Shown piece by piece: positions 9,661 through 16,928 of a stretch of DNA of 43,814 bases (position 1 is the first letter of the stretch; each line of letters starts with the position of its first letter). The position numbers were made by a program, and so were the translations under genes. The stretch covers positions 1-43,814 of the forward strand of contig NZ_FOYM01000032.1 in assembly GCF_900115975.1 (NCBI RefSeq), given 5' to 3'. This DNA is from Desulfoscipio geothermicus DSM 3669. GTDB lineage: Bacteria > Bacillota > Desulfotomaculia > Desulfotomaculales > Desulfallaceae. Under the pieces are notes generated by a model. The model was not told the DNA's origin and ran no database searches. It saw nothing but the letters and a program-made list of their open reading frames with translations.

Positions 9661-10890
9661 TCAGAACAACTTTACCTCAACATACTCCCCCGCCTCAACG
9701 CCCTCCTTGTCCGCCGGTATGCGGGCCAGCCCGCCGGCCTGTACCATGGTGCTGATCAAACCCGATTTGCCCAGCACGGGATCGGCTGTAATTTCACCGC
9801 CCTCGCGGTTCAGCCTAACCCGAATATAATCTTCCCGCCCGGCAGCCGAGCGCATATTACGCTTCAAGCGGGCCCGCACGGGAAATTCCAGGGGGTCGTC
9901 CACGTAAGCGCCGTACTTTAACAGCGGAGTCACCAGCAGATTAAAGACCACCATGGCCGATACGGGATGGCCCGGTAACCCGAATACCGGCTTGCCGTCC
10001 ACCACCGCCCCCACAGTTGGCTTGCCGGGCTTGATGGAGATGCCGTGAAACAATACGCCCGGCGATCCCAGGGTATCCAGCACCTTGGCGGCCACGTCCC
10101 GTGTTCCCACTGAACTGCCGCCCGACAACAGTACCAGGTCGCACTCCGCCACCGCCTGCTGCAGCCTTTCCAGCAACAGGTCAAAATTGTCCCGCACAAT
10201 ACCGCATATCCGGGCCTGCGCCCCGGCGCGGACCGCCTGGCCGTACAGGGCATAAGAATTGATGTCCCGTACCTGCCCCGGCCCGGGTCGCTCATGGGGT
10301 TCAACCACTTCGTCCCCGGTGGAAATTATGCCCACCCGCAGCGGGCGGGCCACCGATACTTCGGATAATCCCACCGCCGAAAGCACCCCCAGGTCCTGGG
10401 GACGCAGTACATGCCCCGCAGGCAGTACCTTACTGCCCGCGGCTATATCCTCCCCGGCGCGCACCACATGGTCGCCCGGCGCCACCGGTTTGGTCACCCC
10501 GATGGTCCGGTCGTCCAGTTCTTCCGTATATTCAATCATCACCACCGCATCAGCTCCGGGGGGTAGCATGCCCCCGGTGGGAATGCGCCAGGCCTGCCCC
10601 ACCTCCAGGTCGCCGGCGGCCTCACAGCCCATAAGCACCTCTCCGGTTATGTCAAGGTAAGCAGGCAGGCTTTCCGAGGCCCCGAAGGTATCCCTGGCCC
10701 GCACCGCAAACCCGTCCATGGTGGAACGGTCAAACCCGGGCACGTCGTCCACGGCCGCAACGTCCTCCGCCAGTCGCCGGCCCAGCGCCTCCAGAAGCGG
10801 CACCCTTTCCGCCCGGCGGCCTGTTTTGATATGCACGCCCAGCAGTTCCCGGGCCTCCCTGACAGTTCGGGCCTGAAATAGTTCGGCCAT
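9661..10890 (-). CDS. moeA: molybdopterin molybdotransferase MoeA
   Basis: 409 residues, the normal length for a four-domain MoeA. It has the MDGFAVRARDTFGAS motif, GIISTGDEVVEP at the start of the MoCF domain, LLSGGSSVGTRD, GISIKPGKPTV and GLPGHPVSAMVV, then the domain IV tail. It catalyses insertion of molybdate or tungstate into molybdopterin-AMP. It starts 11 bases after the stop of the 59-residue cysteine protein and probably shares its transcript. The coexistence of this enzyme and the fused MoeA downstream could reflect separate molybdenum and tungsten paths; the sequence cannot decide. Confidence 0.93.
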   Translation of the reverse strand: MAELFQARTVREARELLGVHIKTGRRAERVPLLEALGRRLAEDVAAVDDVPGFDRSTMDGFAVRARDTFGASESLPAYLDITGEVLMGCEAAGDLEVGQAWRIPTGGMLPPGADAVVMIEYTEELDDRTIGVTKPVAPGDHVVRAGEDIAAGSKVLPAGHVLRPQDLGVLSAVGLSEVSVARPLRVGIISTGDEVVEPHERPGPGQVRDINSYALYGQAVRAGAQARICGIVRDNFDLLLERLQQAVAECDLVLLSGGSSVGTRDVAAKVLDTLGSPGVLFHGISIKPGKPTVGAVVDGKPVFGLPGHPVSAMVVFNLLVTPLLKYGAYVDDPLEFPVRARLKRNMRSAAGREDYIRVRLNREGGEITADPVLGKSGLISTMVQAGGLARIPADKEGVEAGEYVEVKLF

Positions 10891-10901
10891 TTTTTTACCC
10901 C

Positions 10902-11081
10902 CTAAAAACAGCCCAGTTCGCAGGCAAATATTTTTATCTTCAACTCGTCCGCCGCCCGGCCGATCTCCCGGGGCGGCACTCCCAGTTCCTCAGCCAGTTG
11001 TCTGGCGCGGGTACAGCTCAGCTTTCCGCCGGTGGCGGCGTTTTGTACCGCAGCCTTGATTTCTTCCATGCTTTTACTCAT
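10902..11081 (-). CDS. 59-residue cysteine-containing protein upstream of moeA
   Basis: A short open frame, ATG at 11081 preceded by GGGAGA, stop TAG at 10902. The protein begins MSKSMEEIKAAVQNA, continues GGKLSCTRARQLAEELG, and ends IKIFACELGCF. The first part looks like a small helical, possibly helix-turn-helix fold (CTRARQLAEELGVPPREIGRAA). Three cysteines (one in LSCTR and two in CELGC) could bind a metal. Good codon structure, a ribosome site and 11-base spacing to moeA argue that it is a real gene in the moeA operon. Its function is unknown. A DNA-binding or metal-sensing role in cofactor synthesis is only a guess. Confidence 0.78.
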   Translation of the reverse strand: MSKSMEEIKAAVQNAATGGKLSCTRARQLAEELGVPPREIGRAADELKIKIFACELGCF

Positions 11082-11253
11082 TGTTTAACATCTCCCTCTT
11101 AATTTTTTCCTTGGCATGGCAAAATAAACAATCATACCGCTAAATATAACTCCGGTCATTTGCCCGGGCGTTCTGTTTGAAAATACATATTGCTATACTA
11201 AAAGATAACCTGTTTTGGCATATGATGCAACATGCGAGTAAAGATTCAGACAT

Positions 11254-11281
11254 AAAAAAAGAAAGGAACTCCTGTCCTTTC
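11254..11281 (-). terminator. rho-independent terminator
   Basis: GAAAGGA (11261-11267) and TCCTTTC (11275-11281) around a seven-base loop, followed on the minus strand by seven T (11254-11260). It ends the transcript of the unknown 332-residue gene, 10 bases after its stop, and separates it from the moeA operon. Confidence 0.8.
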
Positions 11282-11290
11282 CGACTACAA

Positions 11291-12289
11291 TCAATCCGCG
11301 CATTCTATGGACCGTTCCAGTTCCAGCAGCCTTTCCAACGTATCCGGACTGAGCCTGGCGTACAGTTCCTCGCGGTAAAACCGCCCGGATTTTTTTTCCG
11401 GCCCCAGTCTCCTGGCCACATCCGACCAGCTTATTTTTTGCCGCCGGTGATACAAGTCCATATCCACGAACCTTTTACCCGCAGCGTTATATTCCAGACT
11501 AACCAGTATTTTTTTTATTTCCAGGGGTTCCATCATGGTAAACAACCGTACCTGGTAAGCGGCTACCGAAAGCAATGCCAGGGCATGGTCCCTGGTCCAG
11601 GCTTCGCCCAGGATAAAACCGGCCTCCAGGTCCCCCAGAACCAGCGCCAGCCGCTGGGAGTGAGTTTTATAATGCTCATCGGCATCATAGATATTGATGC
11701 GCACGTCATACCACCGGCTGTTTTCCATGGCCTCGGTGAAATAACGCACCGCTTCCCGCCGCAATTCCCGGTAAACACTGGGGACTGATTTGTTTACCAG
11801 TAAGGCCGGTTCCATTAGGTCGGCCACCCGCACCGATCTTCTTAGAGGACGCCGGGTAAAAATAATTACCGTATCGCCCGGCCCCCCTTGGCTTACAGCT
11901 TCGGTAAATTCCAGGGGCTGCGCACGGTAATCCTGCCTGATGATATCAATGATACCGGACCCGCCGTCCGGCAAACGCTGCACCAATAGTCCCGGCCCCA
12001 GCGCGGCCCGGGATACCAGCGACACCAGACCGTGGTTGATGATTTCCGTCAGGGCTACCGAAGAACCCAGGCGCAGAAACACCACCCGGGCCCGGCTGTG
12101 AACCACGTTTTCCTCCTCTGAGGACATGATAAAGATGATGGTATCCGACTCACCGGAAATTTCCAGAGCCCCGGTAAAATCAATTTCCTTTCCACCCAAT
12201 GCCGTTATCAGCCCATTACGCAGTTCTTCATCCCGGTTTGTTCGTAAAAAGAGAAATCGCGGGCCGGTACGCACAAAAATCATTGGCAA
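11291..12289 (-). CDS. conserved-looking protein of unknown function, 332 residues
   Basis: I do not recognise a family. The protein begins MPMIFVRTGPRFLFLRT, has no signal peptide or membrane segment, and is rich in short hydrophobic strands in its first 170 residues (for example TIIFIMSSEEENVV and VIIFTRRPLRRSVRV). The last 160 residues are mostly charged helices (RREAVRYFTEAMENSRWYD, VARRLGPEKKSGRFYREEL). It has clean codon use like its neighbours. It follows the metallophosphoesterase gene by 21 bases on the same strand and ends in a strong terminator, so the two form a two-gene operon. A shared role with the phosphoesterase, perhaps in nucleotide or stress signalling, is inference from position. 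Confidence 0.7.
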   Translation of the reverse strand: MPMIFVRTGPRFLFLRTNRDEELRNGLITALGGKEIDFTGALEISGESDTIIFIMSSEEENVVHSRARVVFLRLGSSVALTEIINHGLVSLVSRAALGPGLLVQRLPDGGSGIIDIIRQDYRAQPLEFTEAVSQGGPGDTVIIFTRRPLRRSVRVADLMEPALLVNKSVPSVYRELRREAVRYFTEAMENSRWYDVRINIYDADEHYKTHSQRLALVLGDLEAGFILGEAWTRDHALALLSVAAYQVRLFTMMEPLEIKKILVSLEYNAAGKRFVDMDLYHRRQKISWSDVARRLGPEKKSGRFYREELYARLSPDTLERLLELERSIECAD

Positions 12290-12310
12290 ACAACTCCCCT
12301 TTTTAGTAAG

Positions 12311-12943
12311 TTAAATGGATCCGGGCAAACCATAATAAGCATCCATCTTCCGGTGTGCGTTAATTGACCAGGGGTACGGCAACTTGTAAACCCGGCGCGA
12401 GGGATAAAAAATAATGTTTACTTCATTAAGACCGTTCAGGTAACGATACCTGTCATCCCGCGGGCCGGGGTGGAAATTATGCCCATACAAGTTAAAGTCA
12501 GTGCCCACCGGCAATTTTTTTACCCGGTGGGCCAGTCCCAAAGACATATCACCAACGGAAATGATTTCTCCTTCGCCCACCAACCGGGCGTGCCTGCTGT
12601 ATTCATCAATTACAGAAGCCATATCATGGTTGCCGGGCGTTATATATATTTTACCGGCGCACGATTCTTCAAGCAATGCGATCAGCGACGCCGCAGCCCG
12701 CCGGTAGACCGTTGATTTACCAGGATCCAGTTCCAGTTTAATATCATCAGCCAGGTCACCGGTATGAATCAAAACCTGCGGCTTTAGTTCCGTAATCAAG
12801 TCTTTAACTGCCGGGTAAAATTCGGTGGGCGTATCGCTGATATGCAATATTTTCTTTTCCGGTGCCCGCTTTATTTCGGGCGGTACATAAATACGTCCGG
12901 TCGCCCGGAAAACCATGCCCCGGCAAAACTCCAATACGGACAT
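12311..12943 (-). CDS. metallophosphoesterase family protein, altered first motif
   Basis: 210 residues. It carries recognisable calcineurin-like phosphoesterase motifs: ILHISDTP, IHTGDLADD, ITPGNHD and later YGHNFH. The first motif normally reads D-x-H, but here it is DTP, so one metal-ligand histidine is missing. The GD, GNHD and GH motifs are intact. The family hydrolyses phosphomonoesters or phosphodiesters with a two-metal site. The protein is cytosolic, with no signal peptide. It is the first gene of a pair with the unknown 332-residue protein. Activity with a changed metal site is uncertain. Confidence 0.78.
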   Translation of the reverse strand: MSVLEFCRGMVFRATGRIYVPPEIKRAPEKKILHISDTPTEFYPAVKDLITELKPQVLIHTGDLADDIKLELDPGKSTVYRRAAASLIALLEESCAGKIYITPGNHDMASVIDEYSRHARLVGEGEIISVGDMSLGLAHRVKKLPVGTDFNLYGHNFHPGPRDDRYRYLNGLNEVNIIFYPSRRVYKLPYPWSINAHRKMDAYYGLPGSI

Positions 12944-13010
12944 AATCTGATATCCTCTCTAGATGAAAAGGTCAGTGAGCTTGAACAATTAGTTGACATG
13001 TATGCCTTTA

Positions 13011-13322
13011 TTATTTGGTCTCGTTTTCCTTGTGCGGATTAACCAAACCAAGAATAACCCGGTATGGTCCGGGGGTTCCAGGGGGCACAAAGGCTACCCG
13101 GTCACCGGGGCGTATAGAACGGTTTTTTAGCGGGCCGGCTACACCGTTGATAAAAACCGCCTCTAATTTTTCCAGAGGCAGTTCCAGCTGCCGCGCCAGT
13201 TCTTCCGCGGTGCATTCCCTTTCCAGGGGCACCGACATGGGAAAAGGCCAACCCCGGCTGTCAAATATTTCCTTAATAAAGGAAAATCCCCTTACTTCAA
13301 CTGCTCCTGTCTTTCCGGTCAA
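13011..13322 (-). CDS. MoaD/ThiS-like ubiquitin-fold protein
   Basis: 103 residues if translation starts at the TTG at 13322, which has AAGGGGTGG five bases upstream. The ATG at 13352 has no such site. The C-terminal half reads LEAVFINGVAGPLKNRSIRPGDRVAFVPPGTPGPY, the beta-grasp pattern of MoaD/ThiS and Mut7-C-linked ubiquitin-like proteins (x-VFVNG...L-x-PGDRVAFVPPG). These usually carry sulfur as a C-terminal thiocarboxylate on a Gly-Gly tail. Here the tail continues to NPHKENETK without terminal Gly-Gly, so sulfur carriage in the usual way is doubtful. It lies in the cofactor island, between the metallophosphoesterase and a formate dehydrogenase remnant, which supports a cofactor-related role. 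Confidence 0.65.
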   Translation of the reverse strand: MTGKTGAVEVRGFSFIKEIFDSRGWPFPMSVPLERECTAEELARQLELPLEKLEAVFINGVAGPLKNRSIRPGDRVAFVPPGTPGPYRVILGLVNPHKENETK

Positions 13323-13352
13323 AAGAACCACCCCTTTAATAAAAGAATACAT

Positions 13353-13824
13353 AAAACAATTATTTTAAAACAATTGTAACATAAGTTAAAGTAAAAAACG
13401 TCAGTAAAAAAATTTGTTCCACTATTGGGCGCCCACCCTAAAAACACCTTCAGCCAACAGGTGTTTTTGGGTGCCCCGTAGCCCCCGCGGCCAGGCTTAT
13501 AAAAAGGATAACCGCGGGTAATAAAGAATACTTGCATCAAGAAAACACCGCACTGGAGTGAACAACATGTTATGCCCGGCGAAATCACCCTCCACGGCGT
13601 TACTGCACCCCGGGGAATGCAATTCACTGTATCCGGTAACTTCCGGGTGGCACCAGGCGGTAAAAATATTATTTTCCAACCGACCAGCATAACCGTAGGT
13701 CAGAACACCTTGGACCAACAAGTGCTGGACTACATTTCATACCAGCACCCGTTGGCCTGGGACATTACAAAAAACTTTCCCATGCTTTCCATATCAAATT
13801 TGACTACTGACAACCGCAAAATAA
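13353..13824. other. 470-base stretch without a recognised gene
   Basis: Both strands hold open frames of 70-120 codons, but none resembles a known family and their frames conflict. On the minus strand there is a glycine-rich run (RGYPFYKPGRGGYGAPK) in one frame and VQGVLTYGYAG in another. This would fit a decayed gene with frameshifts lying downstream of the broken formate dehydrogenase. The part nearest 13434-13518 holds two strong hairpins, listed separately. Confidence 0.4.
13434..13518. other. two strong hairpins upstream of the MoaD-like gene
   Basis: Hairpin A: AAAAACACCT (13440-13449) and AGGTGTTTTT (13459-13468), extended by CACCC/GGGTG on the outside. Hairpin B: CCCGCGG (13484-13490) and CCGCGGG (13512-13518) with a 21-base loop. 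On the minus strand B then A precede the MoaD-like start by 110 to 200 bases. A run of seven T lies 13-15 bases beyond A, so A may be a weak terminator of the decayed gene. A structured mRNA leader is the other reading. Confidence 0.5.
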
Positions 13825-14501
13825 TCATATCTTTAAATTCATAATAAATCCTATCGGTAAACCCGGCAGCGGGCGGAAGTGCCGCGTTTCGGGCACCCCG
13901 GTTTGCACCCGCACGGGGTTGATGGAAATCACCTCCGCCCCGTTTGCCGCGGCCTTGCGCAAGTACTCCAGCAGATGCGGGTTGGTGCGGGCCGGGTCGC
14001 GCCCCAGAGCAGCACGGTGCGGGAATTGGCCAGGTCGTCCCACTCATGGGCCTGATGCCCGCCGAAATCCAGTTCTTGGGCCGCCAGGCCGCTGCCCCGG
14101 CACAGGCTGCCCCCGGGCACGGTAACACCGCCGTACACATTGAAAAAACGGCTGCCCAGCCCCCGCAAAAGCCCGTTGGAGCCGCTGGCATCGTGGTGCA
14201 ACACGGCGGTGGTGCCATAGTGCTCTTTAATTTCCGTCAGCTTAGTGGCCCAATGATCCAGCGCTTCTTCCCAGCCGATACGTCGCCACCCACTGCCCTC
14301 ACGCAACAGCGGGTGCAAGATACGCCGGGAACTGTACATCCGCTCCAGGTGCTTGCGGGCCTTGCCGCATACCTTGCCCCGGGTAAGCGGGTGCCCGGGA
14401 TCGTCCTTGATGTCCGTGACCCGGCCGTTTTCCGTGTAAATAAGCAGGCCGCAGGAAGCATAACAATCCTGCGGACACGCCGAACGAAAAACCTTTTTTA
14501 T
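13825..14501 (-). pseudogene. formate dehydrogenase / molybdopterin oxidoreductase, N-terminal remnant
   Basis: The frame reads RSACPQDCYASCGLL (iron-sulfur cysteines), then HPLTRGKVCGKARKHLERMYS, WEEALDHWA, SGSNGLLRGLG and PGGSLCRGSG, all typical of the N-terminal part of molybdopterin oxidoreductases of the formate dehydrogenase group. Three defects are seen. The expected start codon is ATA (14501-14499) instead of ATG. One G is missing in LLWG|RDPARTN near 14010, shifting the frame, and homology resumes as GRDPARTNPHLLEYL in the next frame. It stops after INPVRVQTG...RPLPG, about 190 of the usual ~700 residues. It follows the YkgJ-type gene with overlap and looks like its former operon partner. 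Confidence 0.85.
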
Positions 14502-15325
14502 TTGTTAAACACCTCATCCCTAACAGTCATGGACTTGCGCAGGTCAAAATCGCCGGCCAGCCATTTAAAACCATACTGCAAGAGGGCCAAGTCATCATGC
14601 TTGATGCTCCCGGCGGTTTCGTCGGACACTGCGAATGTCCGCAAAAAACTGCTTTCAAAAACATAACGGCGAAACCTGTCCAGATCGTAACACACCATGA
14701 AAAACATCTCCCGGATATGCTCATCCAAGCTGGACAACCCGGTAAACCTGAGCCGCGTTTGAATTGGGGCAAATCCCTTCTCCAGTTTGGCATACCCCTC
14801 AATGCCCTGGTTTTTCATCCACTCAGCCACGGTCCATTCCCTGTCTTCCAGCAAGCCGCGGCAGTGGTTGCTGTCAAAGGCAAAGCCGTATTTATTCTCG
14901 CCCCTGATTTCAACAGGAGCCATCCGGCAGGACCAGGGCCGCTCATCGTATATTGAACAGCCCCCCTCGGTAACAAAGGGGCACCCCAGGTCGGCATCCT
15001 CCCGCATTTTAATAAGCACCACGGGGAAGCCTGCCCCCCCCGGCAACAGCCTGGTGGTATACCGGTCCAAGAAGTCGCCGGTTTGTAGTCCCAGTTTCCT
15101 GCTCATGCGCAGCACATCATAGGGGGAAAGAAAAATATTGATATCCCGGCAGCACCGGTTAAAACAAGCCAGTTTTTCGTGGCATAAAAACCTGAACTTC
15201 TGCTCCCCAGTAAACTCGGTATGCCGGCCTTGTATTGGTCGCCGGTCGTCGATGGTCAGTCGTCGGTTGGTTATTTGGTTCACCCCCGAAAATCGCGTTC
15301 TAACGGGGTCGGTTATTCCTCGCAA
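14498..15325 (-). CDS. YkgJ-family cysteine cluster protein (putative zinc/iron chelating)
   Basis: 275 residues as an open frame from TTG at 15325. The family domain begins about residue 45 and carries the clustered cysteines LACFNRCCRD, DLGCPFVTEGGCSIYDERPWSCRMAP and NHCRGLL. The spacing resembles the YkgJ/FliB-type metal-binding domain; its role is poorly known, with metal or iron-sulfur binding assumed. Residues 15-40 include NRRLTIDDRRPI, encoded by a low-complexity GTCG/TCGG-rich stretch (about 15230-15290), so the true start is unclear and the 5' end may have been altered by a repeat. The stop codon overlaps the lost start of the formate dehydrogenase remnant, which suggests the two once worked together. 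Confidence 0.75.
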   Translation of the reverse strand: MRGITDPVRTRFSGVNQITNRRLTIDDRRPIQGRHTEFTGEQKFRFLCHEKLACFNRCCRDINIFLSPYDVLRMSRKLGLQTGDFLDRYTTRLLPGGAGFPVVLIKMREDADLGCPFVTEGGCSIYDERPWSCRMAPVEIRGENKYGFAFDSNHCRGLLEDREWTVAEWMKNQGIEGYAKLEKGFAPIQTRLRFTGLSSLDEHIREMFFMVCYDLDRFRRYVFESSFLRTFAVSDETAGSIKHDDLALLQYGFKWLAGDFDLRKSMTVRDEVFNK

Positions 15326-15402
15326 GTGAAGTATCGGAGCACCGGTCCCGCATAAAATCTATTGTACCATAACCGCCGCCGGTTAGACCCGGAGCATTTT
15401 GG

Positions 15403-16623
15403 CTAATCTTTGTCGCGCAGGGTCAAACCAAGCAGCAGCCCCAGCGCCAGCATGAATATGATCCCTGCCGTCACTCCCGGCCACCCCCGGGCGTGCCATA
15501 AAAAACCCAGCCCGGTGCTGCCGAAACTTCCACCCACATAATAAAACAGCAGGTACAGGCCCATAGCGCTGGCCCTGGCCCGCCGGGCCTGACGATTCGC
15601 CCAGGCGCTGGCCGCGGCATGGACGGCAAAAAAACCGAAACAAAAAAACAGCAGTCCCAGAACTATTGCCCACAAAGCCGGCAACAGCGTAATCAGTACA
15701 CCGCCCAGGGCGATCAGCACGCCAAGTATCACGGCAACCCGGTTGCCGGCCAAGTCAATAAACCGCCCCGATACGGTGGAGCTGATCGTACCGGCCGAGT
15801 ATGTAAGAAAAAGCCAGCCCACCGCCGCCGGCGACAGGTTGTAAGGGGGCCCGCTAAGGCGAAATGTAATATAATTAAAAATCCCCACAAAAGAAAACAT
15901 GATAACAAACGCTATACTGTAAGCTTTGAGCAGGGACCCGTTACGCAAGTGCTCCCCGATATCCTGCAACCCTTTGCGCAATCCCGCCGGAGCGGGCTTA
16001 AAGTGAGCGGACGGAGGCAGCAAAAGGTAGAATAAAATTACCCCCACCAATCCGATTATACCCATTACCAGAAAAGAGGCCCGCCAGGAGTAGGCCTCGG
16101 CCACCATGCCGCTGATCACTCGCCCGCTCATGCCGCCGATGGAGTTACCGCTTATGTATAACCCCACCGCCAACCCCAGCGCCCGGGGGGAAAACTCCTC
16201 CCCCAGGTAAGCCATGGCCACAGATGGCAGCCCGGCCAGGAGTAGGCCCTGAGCAATGCGTATTAGCAGCAATTGGTTTATGGAACTAACCAGCGGCGCC
16301 AGCAGCGCCGGCAGGACAGCCAGGGCCATGGTCCAAAACATTACCGGGCGACGGCCCACGGCATCAGATACCGGTCCGAAAATGAGCAGGGCAAAGCCCA
16401 GGGCAAAGATGGTCAGCGATACCGTCAAGCTGGATACGGCCGGGGTAATGTCAAATTCATCAACTAATAAAGGCAATAAAGGCTGAGTTATGTAAATATT
16501 GGCGAAAGTCAAAAAAGAAGCGATAAACAGCGCCAGGGAAGCGCGCCGGAATTCCGGCGTCCCCGGCACAAATCGTTCCCTCTCTACTTCCGCCCGGTTG
16601 TCGCAAATTAACAGCGGGGCCAT
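15403..16623 (-). CDS. MFS transporter, YnfM-like
   Basis: 406 residues with about 12 predicted membrane segments. The motif between segments 2 and 3 is GPVSDAVGRRPVM, a good match to the major facilitator signature G-x-x-x-D-x-x-G-R-R. Later comes GRFIDLAGNRV in the second half. It begins MAPLLICDNRAEVERERFVPGTPEFRRASLALF, like YnfM/arabinose-efflux-type exporters. The family uses the proton gradient to export small molecules; the substrate cannot be inferred. It stands alone, just downstream of the candidate guide-RNA element, whose removal of iscB may have brought it next to that RNA. Confidence 0.85.
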   Translation of the reverse strand: MAPLLICDNRAEVERERFVPGTPEFRRASLALFIASFLTFANIYITQPLLPLLVDEFDITPAVSSLTVSLTIFALGFALLIFGPVSDAVGRRPVMFWTMALAVLPALLAPLVSSINQLLLIRIAQGLLLAGLPSVAMAYLGEEFSPRALGLAVGLYISGNSIGGMSGRVISGMVAEAYSWRASFLVMGIIGLVGVILFYLLLPPSAHFKPAPAGLRKGLQDIGEHLRNGSLLKAYSIAFVIMFSFVGIFNYITFRLSGPPYNLSPAAVGWLFLTYSAGTISSTVSGRFIDLAGNRVAVILGVLIALGGVLITLLPALWAIVLGLLFFCFGFFAVHAAASAWANRQARRARASAMGLYLLFYYVGGSFGSTGLGFLWHARGWPGVTAGIIFMLALGLLLGLTLRDKD

Positions 16624-16645
16624 TGTTTTTCCTGATTTCTAAAAC

Positions 16646-16675
16646 TTACGCATACTTACTTAAAATATAGCGCAT
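16646..16675 (-). pseudogene. possible iscB start remnant (nine codons)
   Basis: On the minus strand ATG at 16675 starts MRYILSKYA and then a TAA stop. IscB proteins typically begin with a short strand of the type M-x-Y-V-x-V-L-S-K-x-G-K-P-L-M, so YILSK could be its first residues. The position, directly after the candidate guide RNA and a GAAAGGGTGAAA stretch, is where iscB starts in such loci. The rest of the gene is absent. Nine residues are too few to prove this. Confidence 0.35.
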
Positions 16676-16683
16676 GTTTTTCA

Positions 16684-16900
16684 CCCTTTCGACAAATGGG
16701 CGGCAGTGTCACAGGATTCAACTGCCAGGCCATAGACTCTCGCCTATGTTCCGGGTGGTTCACCTTTTTGGATCACCGCCGGTAGCTTTGCGGCAACCGT
16801 TCTGCCCGGAAAGGGTGTTACCCTTGCCTCGGTAGCCAACTTATGACAGCAGCCTTTCACAGCGGTACTGCTGCCATACCGCAAACTTATGAGAATAGGA
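16684..16900 (-). ncRNA. candidate HEARO / IscB-type omega RNA, orphan
   Basis: About 215 bases on the minus strand with dense secondary structure and no coding frame. Visible elements in order are a hairpin TGGCAGCAG / CTGCTGTCA, a small hairpin GGGTAACACCC, CGCAAAGCTACCGGCGGTGA, then GGTGAACCACCCGGAACATAG with the partner GAGTCTATGGCC, and a 3' hairpin GGCAGT / ACTGCC. It ends CGAAAGGGTG just before a short ATG frame. From memory, the CCCGGAAC-ATAG core followed by a GCCxGG stem resembles IscB-associated guide RNAs (HEARO). Two copies of AACTTATGA (16838, 16884, plus strand) flank the first hairpin. This is recognition from memory and was not tested with a covariance model. Confidence 0.5.
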
Positions 16901-16928
16901 TTACCCTATACCTAACAGTTTTTTCCGG

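Noticed and set aside
13434-13518. Molybdenum-cofactor riboswitch before the MoaD-like gene
   Set aside because: Hairpins are present but I could not match the conserved Moco RNA core. Kept only as structured DNA.
13572-13844. 90-codon plus-strand frame MPGEITLHGVTAPRG
   Set aside because: No ribosome site, overlaps the dehydrogenase remnant, no known family, and frames on the other strand look equally coding-like.
16700-16860. c-di-GMP (GEMM-I) riboswitch upstream of the MFS gene, because of CGCAAAGCTA and GAGGCAA
   Set aside because: The P1b loop, the receptor and the 3' GUAGC half do not line up. The IscB guide-RNA reading explains more of the stretch.
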